NCBI GenBank assembly: GCA_913061095.1 | Contig: CAJXVM010000011.1 | Span: forward strand, 62,001-126,000 | DNA: 64,000 nt | Direction of reading: 5' to 3' | Source of the DNA: an uncultured Ignavibacteria bacterium | GTDB lineage: Bacteria; Bacteroidota; Ignavibacteria; SZUA-365 | In this document: one piece after another, positions 42,985 to 51,620 of the stretch | How the letters are laid out: each line of letters begins with the position of its first letter | How positions within the stretch are numbered: position 1 is the first letter of the stretch | Translations under genes and position numbers: made by a program | Notes under the pieces: model-generated | Seen by the model: the letters and a program-made list of their open reading frames with translations, nothing else | Database searches by the model: none | What the model was told of the DNA's origin: nothing

Positions 42985-45354
42985 TCACTTGATGGTTTCA
43001 ACAAGGATCTGCACGGTGCGACAGTAGAACCGCCCCTCCGGCAGCGCGTTGTCAAACAGCAGCTGTGACTCACCGACGCCCTCGGAACGGATTGCAGCAC
43101 CCGGCATCAGGTCTTTCAGCAGGTCGTGCACGGCCTCGGCGCGGCGCTCGGACAGCCCCTGATTGTACTCCTCGTCACCGATTTCATCGGTGTAGCCGCG
43201 CACGATGAATGTCGAGCGCGAAGACAGACGCTCCGCCGCACCGCGCAGGATGTGACGATTGACGCCGCCGAGCTTCGCGCGGTCATAATCAAAGAGAATC
43301 AGGCTGATGCGCTCCAGCGTGCGGTCGGGCAGCTGCTCGACGTTCTTCCGCTCAAGCGTCAGCACATTGATCGGAATGCTCTGCGCTTCGCTGCGCGCCT
43401 CCTGTCCGCTCTCATCCTTCGCATACAGCGTGAACACAAGGGAGTCGCCCTTCGGGAGACTGCCCTCGAGATCACGCCAGTTCCATCCGATGGAATCGGG
43501 GTAGGAGGCGTATCCGTCGCTGTCGCGCACCGTCCGTTCACCATCACGCACCTCGAAACGCCAGCGCGCAAGACCGCTCTCCGCGATAATCGACGGATAA
43601 AAATGCACCATGTCGGGCTTCGTCACACGCTCGATTTCACTCGAGGAGATCGGCGCGAGCAGGTCGGCGTCGTTCGAGGTCAGCTCCACCCGGCGGTTCT
43701 CCGCGCGTCCCTGCTCGGAGCGGCTGGTCGAGGGAGCGTCGGGCAGCCCCTGCGCACGCACGTCAAGTCGCGCGGCGTCAATCCCCCATACTTCCGTGAG
43801 GTAGGATGCGACGTTCTCTGCGCGTGTGCGGGCGACAGAGCGGGATTCGCGTCCATCAGTCGTGCCCGTCACGCGCAGCGTCGCCGAGGGACGCTGCACA
43901 AGGCGCTGCGCGATGATATCAAGCAGGTGGTAGTAGCGCTCGAGCGTGCCTTCGGGCAGTTTTCCCACGGAGAAATCCGCGGTCTCGGCACGCGTGAGAT
44001 GTGCATAGCGTTTCGGGATTTCCGGATCGTTTTTGTCAAAAAATACGTAGTTCAGCAGTGGCACGGTTTCGCGCGTGACGATTTCCTCGATCGTCAGTCC
44101 CTTGGTCGTCGATGTGCCGCGGATCAGGGAAAAATCCAGCACGTCAGCCCGGATACTTACCGACAGGTCTTCCGCGGGCGGTTCGTCACCGAGCAGGAAG
44201 TCGTGTGTGATCTCGTCGTAATCCGCGCGGCTGACCAGGTCGAAGCGTTCGCTGACGGGATCATACGTTCCCGAGGAGGCCGTCACCTCGTACACCTTGC
44301 CCGCGGGCAGGACGATGACGTATTCCCCCGTGTACGAATTGCTGTCATGTGTTGCCAGCAGCTCACCGGTATCCGCATCGCGCACGTCGAGCGTGGCAGC
44401 GAGCGGATCACGCGTGCTGCGCTCCCGCACGGTGCCGGAAAGCACAATCACGGCGCCCGGCGGAAAGGGATTCGGCGCGGCACGATAGAGATCGTAGCCG
44501 CCGTACCCGTCGTCGCGCCGGGAGGAAAAGTACACCGTGTTCCCCTCCGCGGCGAGTGTGAAAAACTCATCATTGTCTTCCGAGTTGAGCGGGATGCCGA
44601 GATTCACCGGCTCGGACCAGTTGATGCCGAGACGGCGCGTGACGAACATGTCGGTGCCGCCCATGCCGGGATGTCCGTCCGATGCGAAATACAGCGTGCT
44701 TCCGTCGGAGGCGATGTACGGCGATACTTCGTCGTCATCAGTGTTGACCTCCGCGCCGAGATTCACCGGCGTCATCCACATGCCGTCGGAGCCGAGTTCG
44801 GTCATCCAGATGTCGAGGCCTCCGAACCCGCCGTCGCGGTCGGAGACGAAGTACAAGACTTTTCCGTCGGGACTGATGGAAGGATGCGACTCCCAGGCGC
44901 CGGTGTTGACGGGATACCCGATACTCTGTCCGGCCCCCCATTCCTTGCCCTGAAGCCGAGCCATGTAGATATCAGATTTCCCGCGATTATCAACGCGGTC
45001 GGCCGCGGCGAAGAACAGCGTCTGTCCGTCGGCTGCGAGGCTCGGCGAGCCCTCGTTCGCTGATGTGTTCAGCGACCCCTGCACGGGCATCGGCCGCCGC
45101 CAGAAATCGCCTTCGAGCGTGCTTTCCCAGAAATCCCGCTCGAACGGTGAACTCGTGTTTCCGCGCGTGTATACCATGCGCAGGCCATTGGCCGTGATGC
45201 TGGGCGCAAATTCGTCCTCTTCGGTATTGACCGCAGCGCCGATGTTTGAGATGCGGACGGGATAACTGCGGATATAGTCCGGCGGAGCGGAGGAACATCC
45301 GGCGAGCACGCCCGCTGCAATGAGAATGAAAATGCTGATGCGTGTGGAGTGCAT
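42985..45354 (-). CDS. OmpA-family lipoprotein with PD40 beta-propeller
   Basis: A 789-residue lipoprotein (signal MHSTRISIFILIAAGVLAGC). Residues 45-300 are a PD40/TolB-like propeller with repeated blades (APSITANGLRMVYT, SPSLAADGQTLFFA, HPSISPDGKVLYFVSDRDGG, SPYIASDGSTLYFASDG). A CarboxypepD_reg-like domain follows (LSGTVRERSTRDPLAATL). Two OmpA-type domains then appear in tandem: a first one (LRVTGTTDGRESRSVARTRA..NRRVEL, about 480-570) and a C-terminal one (FDYDRAKLGG, VRGYTDEIGDEEYNQGLSE, CRTVQI). It resembles T9SS-linked PorE/OmpA proteins, which tie the secretion machinery to peptidoglycan; that link is inference. A clpP terminator lies just upstream of its start. Confidence 0.88.
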   Translation of the reverse strand: MHSTRISIFILIAAGVLAGCSSAPPDYIRSYPVRISNIGAAVNTEEDEFAPSITANGLRMVYTRGNTSSPFERDFWESTLEGDFWRRPMPVQGSLNTSANEGSPSLAADGQTLFFAAADRVDNRGKSDIYMARLQGKEWGAGQSIGYPVNTGAWESHPSISPDGKVLYFVSDRDGGFGGLDIWMTELGSDGMWMTPVNLGAEVNTDDDEVSPYIASDGSTLYFASDGHPGMGGTDMFVTRRLGINWSEPVNLGIPLNSEDNDEFFTLAAEGNTVYFSSRRDDGYGGYDLYRAAPNPFPPGAVIVLSGTVRERSTRDPLAATLDVRDADTGELLATHDSNSYTGEYVIVLPAGKVYEVTASSGTYDPVSERFDLVSRADYDEITHDFLLGDEPPAEDLSVSIRADVLDFSLIRGTSTTKGLTIEEIVTRETVPLLNYVFFDKNDPEIPKRYAHLTRAETADFSVGKLPEGTLERYYHLLDIIAQRLVQRPSATLRVTGTTDGRESRSVARTRAENVASYLTEVWGIDAARLDVRAQGLPDAPSTSRSEQGRAENRRVELTSNDADLLAPISSSEIERVTKPDMVHFYPSIIAESGLARWRFEVRDGERTVRDSDGYASYPDSIGWNWRDLEGSLPKGDSLVFTLYAKDESGQEARSEAQSIPINVLTLERKNVEQLPDRTLERISLILFDYDRAKLGGVNRHILRGAAERLSSRSTFIVRGYTDEIGDEEYNQGLSERRAEAVHDLLKDLMPGAAIRSEGVGESQLLFDNALPEGRFYCRTVQILVETIK

Positions 45355-45360
45355 AGGAAT

Positions 45361-45390
45361 AAAAAAAGGTGGACTGTGATTAGTCCACCT
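45361..45390 (-). terminator. Rho-independent terminator of clpP
   Basis: A perfect 9-bp stem (AGGTGGACT with AGTCCACCT, loop of 6 bases) is followed on the minus strand by T7. It lies 140 bases after the clpP stop and only 7 bases before the next gene's ATG, so that gene's leader begins inside or at the terminator. Confidence 0.85.
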
Positions 45391-45529
45391 AATATACGAT
45401 TTCCCGCTTACGCGTGCAGGATTGTTTTTTTGCGATGCCGTTCCTCCTGCGGAGGGAACTGGCGGCCAGGGCAGGCATTGACCTGCCGTACCGGGAATCG
45501 ATCACCCTGCCGGCATGTGTGCACGGACT

Positions 45530-46180
45530 CTACTCCGTCGATTCCGGTTTCGCCTTGCGCGTGAGGATGCTGTCGATAATGCCGTACTCGAGCGCCTCGT
45601 CGGGCATCATGTACTTGTCGCGGTCGGAATCCTGCGTGATTTCCTCAACCGTTTTTCCTGTGTGATGACCGATGATCTTGTAGAGCTGCTCGCGCGTGCG
45701 CATCATCTCGCGCGTGTAGATTTCGATGTCGGCCGCCTGTCCCTGCGTGCCGCCCATCGGCTGATGAATCATGATGCGGGAGTGCGGCAGCGCGATGCGC
45801 TTCTTCTCCGAACCGCCGGCGAGGATGATGGCGCCCATGCTCGCCGCCAGGCCGATGCAGATGGTCGAAACATCGGAGCGGATGTACTGCATGGTGTCGT
45901 AAATCGCGAGTCCGGCCGAGACGCTGCCGCCCGGACTGTTGATGTACAGGTAGATATCCTTTTCGGGATCCTCGGATTCGAGGAAGAGCAGCTGCGCCAC
46001 GATGAGGCTGGCGATATGGTCGTCGATCGGTGTTCCGAGGAAAACGATGCGTTCGCGCAGGAGGCGGGAAAAGATATCCCAGCTCCGCTCGCCGCGTCCC
46101 GTCTGTTCGACCACCACGGGGATCAACTGATCATACGGGGGGATGGATGTGCTGGACATGTCGGGATGCTTGTCGGTCAT
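45530..46180 (-). CDS. clpP: ATP-dependent Clp protease proteolytic subunit
   Basis: A 216-residue serine peptidase that forms the ClpXP/ClpAP degradation chamber. The catalytic triad is S114 (GLAASMGA), H139 (SRIMIHQP) and D188 (SDRDKYM), with the family stretch [23 protein letters not shown] 46180 is supported by AAGGAC nine bases upstream. It stands directly downstream of tig, the common tig-clpP arrangement for protein quality control, separated by a short REP-like palindrome. A terminator follows. Confidence 0.97.
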   Translation of the reverse strand: MTDKHPDMSSTSIPPYDQLIPVVVEQTGRGERSWDIFSRLLRERIVFLGTPIDDHIASLIVAQLLFLESEDPEKDIYLYINSPGGSVSAGLAIYDTMQYIRSDVSTICIGLAASMGAIILAGGSEKKRIALPHSRIMIHQPMGGTQGQAADIEIYTREMMRTREQLYKIIGHHTGKTVEEITQDSDRDKYMMPDEALEYGIIDSILTRKAKPESTE

Positions 46181-46252
46181 TGATTGTCCTTGTTCTCTAT
46201 GATTCAAACCTGTTGTCGGATCTGAAGCGACAGTTGGCGCGGGACGATGGTT

Positions 46253-46273
46253 GAGCCGTTGGCTCGGCCCTAC
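46253..46273. repeat. REP-like palindrome at the 3' end of tig
   Basis: GAGCCGTTGGCTCGGCCCTAC, the same core as copies at 18066 and 61328 (GAGCC-GTT-GGCTC). The tig stop codon TAG falls within the repeat's GTAGGG end, so the repeat supplies the stop. Confidence 0.75.
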
Positions 46274-47637
46274 GGTTTGATGTCGTCCTCTTCCTGTTCG
46301 TGTTCGTGGTCGTGCTCCTGCTCGTGCTCCTCCACATCGGCGAAGGTCATGGGACTCATGCCGGTCTTGGAGATGTCGTTGTCGTCGACCTCCTTGATTT
46401 CCGACTCTGCCCGCAGGAGATCCATGAGTTTTTCGACGAGGATGGTCTGCGTGTACTGCGGCGAGCTCTTGTAGAACTCGATCAGGCGCTCCTTGTCGAT
46501 GCCCATGGCGGCACTGTCGCGTTCGGCCTTCTCCTCAACATCGGCATCCTCCAGTTTGATTCCCTCCTGCTCGATGATGCTGTCGCGGAGGTACATCCAC
46601 TTGGCCGTGAATTCCGCTTCCTCGCGGCGGGACTCCCGGTACTGCTCGAGATCGAAATCCGGCGGAAATTCCTTGCCCGGCTGCCGCTCCTGCACCTGCT
46701 TGACCAGGTCGTCGAGCACCATGTTGACCATGCCCTCGGGCACGGCGAAGGGATTGCGCTTGACCAGCTCCGCGACGATGTCGTTGTCGAGCTGCTGCTG
46801 ATAGCGGTTCTCCCACATCTCCTCGAGCTTGGTGCGGATCAGCTGGCGCAGTTCCAGCACGGTTTTTGCCTCGCCGTTGGAGACGCGGTCGGCGAAGGCG
46901 TCGTCGACCTCGGGGAGGGTCACTTTCTCGACGGATTTCACCTTGATATGCGCGTGTTCGGTGTGCTCGTGATCGCCGTGTTCATGCGTGAGCTCGACGT
47001 CCTTCTCCTCGCCCGCTTTCATGTTGTACAGCTCGGCGATGAGGTCGCGGTTCATGTTCTCGTCGTCCAGCTCAACCTTCATGTTCTCGTTGCGCTGGCC
47101 GGGTTTGGGATTGCCGTTTTCGTCGAGCATCTGGATGTCGACGGTGACCAGGTGGTTCTCGTCGTCGGCCTGCTCCACGGTGTCGAGGATGCGCTGGGAC
47201 TTCTGCAGTCCCCGCAGCTCGTCGTCCACTTCGTCGTCGGTCACCTCATGCGTAAGGCGCTCGGCCTGGATGCCTTTGTAGTCCGACGCGGTCACCTCGG
47301 GTTCGGTGTCATAGGCGACCTTGATCGTGAGCTGTTCGCCCGGCTTGTAGTCGAGGTCGTGCAGCACCGGCTGTCCGATCGGCTTGATATCGCGCTCTTC
47401 GATAGCTTCGCGGAAGAACTCGTTCGAGAGCTTTTCGATCACCTGATGATCGATGGCCTCGCCGAAGCGCTTCTTGATGATCTGCAGCGGCACGCGTCCC
47501 CTGCGGAACCCGGGGATGACGATATTCTTCGCTTCCTCGCGGTACGCTTTCTCGAAGTGCGGGCGCAGCTCCTCGTAAGGGACGATGATTTCGATTTCGT
47601 GGGAGACGTCTGTTTTCGAATTGATAAGGACTTCCAA
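46270..47637 (-). CDS. tig: Trigger factor, ribosome-associated chaperone
   Basis: A 455-residue trigger factor. The N-terminal ribosome-binding domain carries the signature GFRRGRVP at about residue 43, followed by a divergent FKBP-like middle domain and the helical C-terminal chaperone arms. The start is a rare TTG at 47637: AAGGAG lies 6 bases upstream and the family begins [10 protein letters not shown]; no ATG fits, and the open frame upstream runs through tRNA-Leu. The middle domain has a His/Glu insert ([13 protein letters not shown]) and the tail is again His/Glu-rich ([17 protein letters not shown]), perhaps metal-binding. clpP follows downstream. Confidence 0.93.
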   Translation of the reverse strand: MEVLINSKTDVSHEIEIIVPYEELRPHFEKAYREEAKNIVIPGFRRGRVPLQIIKKRFGEAIDHQVIEKLSNEFFREAIEERDIKPIGQPVLHDLDYKPGEQLTIKVAYDTEPEVTASDYKGIQAERLTHEVTDDEVDDELRGLQKSQRILDTVEQADDENHLVTVDIQMLDENGNPKPGQRNENMKVELDDENMNRDLIAELYNMKAGEEKDVELTHEHGDHEHTEHAHIKVKSVEKVTLPEVDDAFADRVSNGEAKTVLELRQLIRTKLEEMWENRYQQQLDNDIVAELVKRNPFAVPEGMVNMVLDDLVKQVQERQPGKEFPPDFDLEQYRESRREEAEFTAKWMYLRDSIIEQEGIKLEDADVEEKAERDSAAMGIDKERLIEFYKSSPQYTQTILVEKLMDLLRAESEIKEVDDNDISKTGMSPMTFADVEEHEQEHDHEHEQEEDDIKP

Positions 47638-47671
47638 GAATGACTCCTTGCGTTTCGATTCTGTGATTGAG

Positions 47672-47755
47672 TGCGAATGGGGGGACTCGAACCCCCACGG
47701 GACTGAGCCCACTAGATCCTAAGTCTAGCGCGTATGCCAATTTCGCCACATTCGC
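47672..47755 (-). tRNA. tRNA-Leu(TAG)
   Basis: An 84-base class II tRNA: acceptor GCGAATG/CATTCGC, D arm GGC..GCATACGC-type, anticodon stem CTAGA/TCTAG with loop CTTAGGA (anticodon TAG), long variable arm GGGCTCAGTCCC, and T arm GGGGG-TTCGAGT-CCCCC. It lies 35 bases upstream of tig on the same strand. Confidence 0.95.
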
Positions 47756-47992
47756 GGGTGCGGGTAACTCGTTTCGTGGCTGTCTGTTACAGCGATACTC
47801 CGGGGAGATGATCGACTGCAATCCTGGAGGCGATCACAGGCCAAATTTGACTAAAACCAGGTGCGAGTCACCGCTTCAAACACGCTGGATTTTTGGTCTC
47901 GCATGCTTGACTAATTCGTCCGACTCAGGTTCAATCGGATCAGACGAATCAAGGTAAAATACGGGATTTTCGGGTGGAGACAAAGGAAGGAA

Positions 47993-48013
47993 TTATATCC
48001 TGGCATCACGCAT
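47993..48013 (-). pseudogene. Stub of a HEPN/DUF86 toxin gene
   Basis: On the minus strand an ATG at 48013 overlaps the end of the nucleotidyltransferase gene and reads MRDARI before a TAA stop at 47993. MRDxRL is the usual start of DUF86-type HEPN toxins, which normally sit exactly here behind an MNT antitoxin gene. Nothing HEPN-like follows in any frame up to tRNA-Leu, so the toxin body has been lost. The rest of 47756-47992 shows no gene. Confidence 0.45.
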
Positions 48014-48293
48014 AGACAGCCTCCCGTGTGATGCGAGGCTTGAGACGGGGTTTGATGCTTTCGAGCAGAACCAGGTCAACTTCTCGGCCGATTAATCTTT
48101 CAAGGTGGAACTTCAGGTCCATATACTTGTCGAAGGTCGGATGCTCCATATCCACGACGATATCGATATCGCTCTCCGAGGTATCATCTCCTCGCAGCAT
48201 CGAACCAAACAGTCCAATGCGTCTGACGGAAAACCTTTTCTCAAATTCCCCCTTGCTCGATCGCAAGAGGTCTAGTATTTGCGCTCTCTTCAT
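48006..48293 (-). CDS. Minimal nucleotidyltransferase (MNT) antitoxin-type protein
   Basis: A 95-residue protein with the MNT signature GLFGSMLRGD..SESDIDIVVD (GS-x-x-RG and D-x-D metal ligands) and the family's start MKRAQILDLLRSSKGEFEKR. MNT proteins usually neutralise a HEPN ribonuclease toxin encoded just downstream, by AMP transfer or by binding. Here only a six-codon stub of the partner remains, so this is an orphan. ATG 48293 fits the family; ATG 48296 and a longer frame to 48350 are possible. It stands among other broken genes between tRNA-Leu and a DUF4143 ATPase. Confidence 0.8.
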   Translation of the reverse strand: MKRAQILDLLRSSKGEFEKRFSVRRIGLFGSMLRGDDTSESDIDIVVDMEHPTFDKYMDLKFHLERLIGREVDLVLLESIKPRLKPRITREAVYA

Positions 48294-48374
48294 CATGTCT
48301 TCAGAAACCGAGAGGTTGTCGTTAGGAGAAAGATACAAGATGTTTTTCACACATCCGTCATCTCATCCCCGGAC

Positions 48375-48946
48375 TCAACGTCCTCCGGTCAGCGCGATCA
48401 TCCGTGTCGCCTGTGCGCCATTGGCGGAGACGGCTCGGAGCAGGTACACACCGGTTGGCAGTCGCAGCGCACCGAGGTCAATCAGTACCGGTGATGCGGT
48501 TTCTGCATATCGCGTCAGTCGCTCCCGTCCCAGCAGGTCATGCAGGGTGAGGCGGCAGCTTCCGCCCGCTTCCCCACCGATACGGACATGCAACCACGCT
48601 CCCGCTGCAACCGGCTGCGGCCAGGCGTCGAGGGTGAGCGCTCCCGGTGCGGCTGGCGACTCGATACCCGTGCTCTTGCGAATGACATACGTGATCGCGA
48701 CGTGACGATCCGTCGGTGTTGTGGCGAACAGCAGATCTGCGCCATGGGCTCCTGCATCCAGCAATGTGCTGTTCGGTTGTACGGAGATCTGTGTGGACTG
48801 GCTGCCGCTGGTCGGTTGCGCATCCAGCCACCATTCCGATGGCTGTGCCGTCCATGGCATGGCGCGTCCCCCACCCGTCCATAACTGCAGGTGCTGTTCT
48901 GCTGGTATCGCACTGCCGCGTTCGGCCTCAAAACGCAAGTGGTCAT
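48375..48946 (-). pseudogene. 5'-truncated T9SS-exported protein gene
   Basis: About 190 codons of the C-terminal part of an exported protein remain. It ends in a type IX sorting domain (LDAWPQPVAAGAWLHVRIG, LTLHDLLGRERL, PTGVYLLRAVSANGAQATRM), preceded by beta-rich sequence with LFATTPTDRHVAITYVI. There is no start codon with a signal peptide: the reading frame enters from within a nucleotidyltransferase gene fragment at about 48947, where an abrupt junction joins the two. It cannot be exported as it stands. Confidence 0.65.
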
Positions 48947-49114
48947 CTCCGGCCGATTCCTGGCCTGTACGTCGACTTCAATGGATGTCCGCAGGGCTTC
49001 TGGAGCATCTGGATAACTCCCGAGGATCGCCTGCGAACCGAAGATGAGCAATTCCGTATCACCGGAGACATCGCACGCCGCACGAATCGCATGTTCGAGC
49101 TGGTCATACCTCAT
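48947..49114 (-). pseudogene. 3'-truncated nucleotidyltransferase gene (AbiEii/DUF6036-like)
   Basis: The ATG at 49114 overlaps the stop of the upstream regulator gene (ATGA). It encodes 56 residues, MRYDQLEHAIRAACDVSGDT followed by LLIFGSQAILGSYPDAPEAL and SIEVDVQARNRPE, the N-terminus of a nucleotidyltransferase-fold protein with its GSQAIL motif and a D-x-D-like EVDV. The text then switches abruptly into the remnant of a T9SS protein gene. The original gene was probably the second member of a regulator/nucleotidyltransferase pair, cut by deletion. Confidence 0.65.
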
Positions 49115-50034
49115 GGCGCGAGCTCCGTCTTTTCATCAAGAAAGCGCAGTTCTGCATCGGTCAGGACAGAATAAAAGGGTATGCTTCGACGCAGTCGCAA
49201 CGCGCGTTGGCTGTCCGAGGTCAGGAGATCTTTCAACTGCGCTGTCGAGTATGACTCGAGAAGCTGCCTCCATTCCTTGAGGTCCCGGTCCGCCATTCCC
49301 TGTCCTTCCTTCAACAGGCGGTCCAGGTATCGGAGCGCACGTTTTCTCAGTGTTGGATCACGTTCCAGCATGCCGGCGAGCACACGCGCCACCCTGTGCG
49401 ATTGCTTCTCGGAATCGGCCCGGGTGCGTAGTTGCAGAGAATGATCGGTTCCGACGTTCTCCCCGGATGTCCACAGCACGATCGCATCCACGGGGATTTC
49501 AGGCCGATCAGCGCGTGTATACACATGGAGTTCCACGACGATATTCCACTCTTTCTCGATGTTCATCACCCTGCTGCGAATCTCGTCCGAAATCCGACTC
49601 ACAGCCGTTACCGAGACAACGAGATCGATATCCACGGTACGGTTGCTTCCTGCCGGCCAACTCCGGATCCATGCCTCGCGTGTTTCCGGCAGTTCTATCA
49701 CTGAACGCAGAGAATGCAGCAGATCCTGATACTGTTCATGTTCCCGTTCAAACAGCTCGCGAAGAAGAGGGAGGAAAGGATTCCCCTGCACGAGTCCGAA
49801 CTTGATTGCGCGACCGCTCCCCACCTTGATGACGACACCGGCCTGTTCAAGGGATTCCAAAGCTTTCCTGGCACCGGGATGTGAAAGACCGGCGATCCTG
49901 GCGGCATCCGTCACGCTGACCACGTCGCCAAGATCAAACAACAAAACCCGCAGCAAGCGGATGTGCGCAGGTGCCGCAAGGATGTCGTCAAGCGGATATC
50001 GGAGGATATTTTTCGAAATTCTCGGCGGACGCAT
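49111..50034 (-). CDS. Winged-helix regulator with nucleotidyltransferase-like domain
   Basis: A 307-residue protein. Residues 15-95 form a winged helix-turn-helix (HIRLLRVLLFDLGDVVSVTD, then GLSHPGARKALESLEQAG). The middle (about 130-200) looks like a degenerate nucleotidyltransferase fold (RTVDIDLVVSVTAVS with a D-x-D, then ELHVYTRADRPEIPVDAI). The C-terminal 100 residues are helical and charged. The downstream gene, now truncated, was a nucleotidyltransferase whose ATG overlaps this stop. A 28-base palindrome 26 bases before the start is probably its autoregulatory operator. The arrangement resembles AbiE-type or similar antitoxin/toxin pairs, with this gene as the DNA-binding partner; that function is inference. 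Confidence 0.72.
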   Translation of the reverse strand: MRPPRISKNILRYPLDDILAAPAHIRLLRVLLFDLGDVVSVTDAARIAGLSHPGARKALESLEQAGVVIKVGSGRAIKFGLVQGNPFLPLLRELFEREHEQYQDLLHSLRSVIELPETREAWIRSWPAGSNRTVDIDLVVSVTAVSRISDEIRSRVMNIEKEWNIVVELHVYTRADRPEIPVDAIVLWTSGENVGTDHSLQLRTRADSEKQSHRVARVLAGMLERDPTLRKRALRYLDRLLKEGQGMADRDLKEWRQLLESYSTAQLKDLLTSDSQRALRLRRSIPFYSVLTDAELRFLDEKTELAP

Positions 50035-50059
50035 CAGACATCATCAGATCATTTAAGAT

Positions 50060-50087
50060 ACTATAGTTACTAATAAGTAAATATAGT
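50060..50087 (-). promoter_or_regulatory. Operator-like 28-bp palindrome upstream of winged-helix gene
   Basis: ACTATAGTTACT-AATA-AGTAAATATAGT: 11 of 12 arm positions pair, with a 4-base AATA centre. It lies 26-53 bases before the regulator's ATG in an AT-rich promoter region. The position suits autorepression by the winged-helix protein. The rest of 50088-50269 shows no gene. Confidence 0.65.
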
Positions 50088-50269
50088 TTCATTGCTTGAG
50101 AATGTCAATCCCGATCCTGTGATCACGCGAGTTCCCGGTAAACCGCATCCACTTGACGAACCTTCCCCTTTTTAGTCAAGTTCGCCGGAAATCCGGCTAC
50201 ATGAAAGTTTAATCAACGACTGTTTGCAGGTCATTGGGCGATGGTTCCTATATCCATGATGCTCCCGGC

Positions 50270-51508
50270 TTACATCTCCCAGAGCATCCGGATTGGCACG
50301 GCGAACAATCGCTCACCAAATGCGGCGATCTGTTCACCGTCATACAGAATTACTCCGGCGGTGAATCGATCTCCATTCGCTGCCTCAAGTTTCTTCAGTC
50401 CGCGGAAGTCCCTTGCGGCGACCGACGCGGCAGCTTTCACTTCGATCCCGACCACGGACGCATAGCTCTGCTCCATGACGATGTCGACCTCCACCCCGTC
50501 TTTTGTCCTGAAATGCGTAAAGGCCACCGGCGCTTCATACCAGCTGGCCTGCCGTTGCAGTTCCTGGAACACAAAGGTCTCCAGCAGCTGTCCGTAAAGC
50601 ACACGATCGCGCTGCAGCGTATCAACCGTCGCCCCCAGCAGGGATGACGCGAGGCCGGTATCGGTGACATGCAGCTTCGGGGTCTTGATCAGCCGCCGCA
50701 GGTGATTCACATGCCAGGGCGAAAGATGCTCGATGAGAAAGATGCGCTCCAGCAATGTCACGTAATCCTGTATCGTCGGCCTGCTGAGGTGAAATGCGCT
50801 GGCGATTTCGGAGATATTGACAAGATGCGCCGTTTGTCCCGCCGCGAGACGCAGGAGACGTGGGAGAGCATCAAGAGAGCTGATTCGCGCCAGTGCGCGC
50901 ACATCTCGCTGCACGATTGTCTCGACAAAATTCCTGTACCAGGCATGTTTCCGATGGTACGATGGCCTGTCGATCGCCGCGGGGAAACCGCCGGACACGA
51001 TGCGCTCCGCAAGACCGCTGCCCAATCGGTCGCAACGAACTGACAATGTGAAATCAGCGCTGAAAACCTGGTCCAGGAACTGCGAGGGTCGCTGAAGCAA
51101 CTCGTCCTGCGAGAGTGGATGCAGTCGCAGGATCTCCATGCGACCCGCGAGGGAATCGGAAAGATCGGGGAGGAGAAGGATGTTTGTCGAACCGGTAAGG
51201 ATAAACCGGCCCGGCATGCGTTCACGGTCTATCTCGGATTTGAGCGGAAAGAAAATCTCCGGCACACGCTGCACCTCATCAATGATGACGCGCTCCGGCA
51301 GATTCAGCACAAAACCTGTTGGATCGTGCTGAGCGGCCTCACGCACCACCTCATCATCAAACGTGACGTACGTGTAGCCTTTCTCGGAAGCAATCATTCT
51401 TGCAAGTGTGGTTTTACCGCATTGCCGGGGTCCATGCAGCAAAATCACGGGCGAATCCGCCAACGCTTCCTCTACCCTCCTCATCGCAAATCGGCGGAGT
51501 AACTCCAT
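50270..51508 (-). CDS. AAA ATPase with DUF4143 domain
   Basis: A 412-residue protein of the common AAA_14/DUF4143 family. Walker A is GPRQCGKTT (K32), Walker B RVIIDEVQRVP, sensor region RFILTGSTN. The middle has a winged helix (ISEIASAFHLSRPTIQDYVTLL), and the DUF4143 C-terminal part has a nuclease-like core (FRTKDGVEVDIVME..VVGIEVKA) reminiscent of the PD-(D/E)XK fold: D, then E-x-K. ATG 51508 starts at the family's N-terminus. Such genes are scattered in accessory regions; their function is not settled, with defence or toxin-like roles proposed. A winged-helix regulator gene lies 235 bases downstream on the same strand. Confidence 0.88.
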   Translation of the reverse strand: MELLRRFAMRRVEEALADSPVILLHGPRQCGKTTLARMIASEKGYTYVTFDDEVVREAAQHDPTGFVLNLPERVIIDEVQRVPEIFFPLKSEIDRERMPGRFILTGSTNILLLPDLSDSLAGRMEILRLHPLSQDELLQRPSQFLDQVFSADFTLSVRCDRLGSGLAERIVSGGFPAAIDRPSYHRKHAWYRNFVETIVQRDVRALARISSLDALPRLLRLAAGQTAHLVNISEIASAFHLSRPTIQDYVTLLERIFLIEHLSPWHVNHLRRLIKTPKLHVTDTGLASSLLGATVDTLQRDRVLYGQLLETFVFQELQRQASWYEAPVAFTHFRTKDGVEVDIVMEQSYASVVGIEVKAAASVAARDFRGLKKLEAANGDRFTAGVILYDGEQIAAFGERLFAVPIRMLWEM

Positions 51509-51620
51509 GTCTATCCGGCAGCCGTGAATCCAACAGTCATAGATACAAAATACTGCGGCCAAATGAAAGGTTGCGGTGCGTCTGATTGCAATGTTACACA
51601 GCGTCCAAATGCAAATTGAT

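Noticed and set aside
43126-45063. 645-codon plus-strand frame opposite the PD40/OmpA lipoprotein
   Set aside because: The minus strand encodes a clean lipoprotein with recognisable domains; the plus frame has none and is a GC-driven shadow.
46300-47643. 447-codon plus-strand frame opposite tig
   Set aside because: Trigger factor is certain on the other strand; the Leu/Val/Asp-rich reverse text is its complement.
47638-47712. Upstream extension of tig to an ATG at 47712
   Set aside because: It runs through tRNA-Leu; TTG 47637 with AAGGAG is the proper start.
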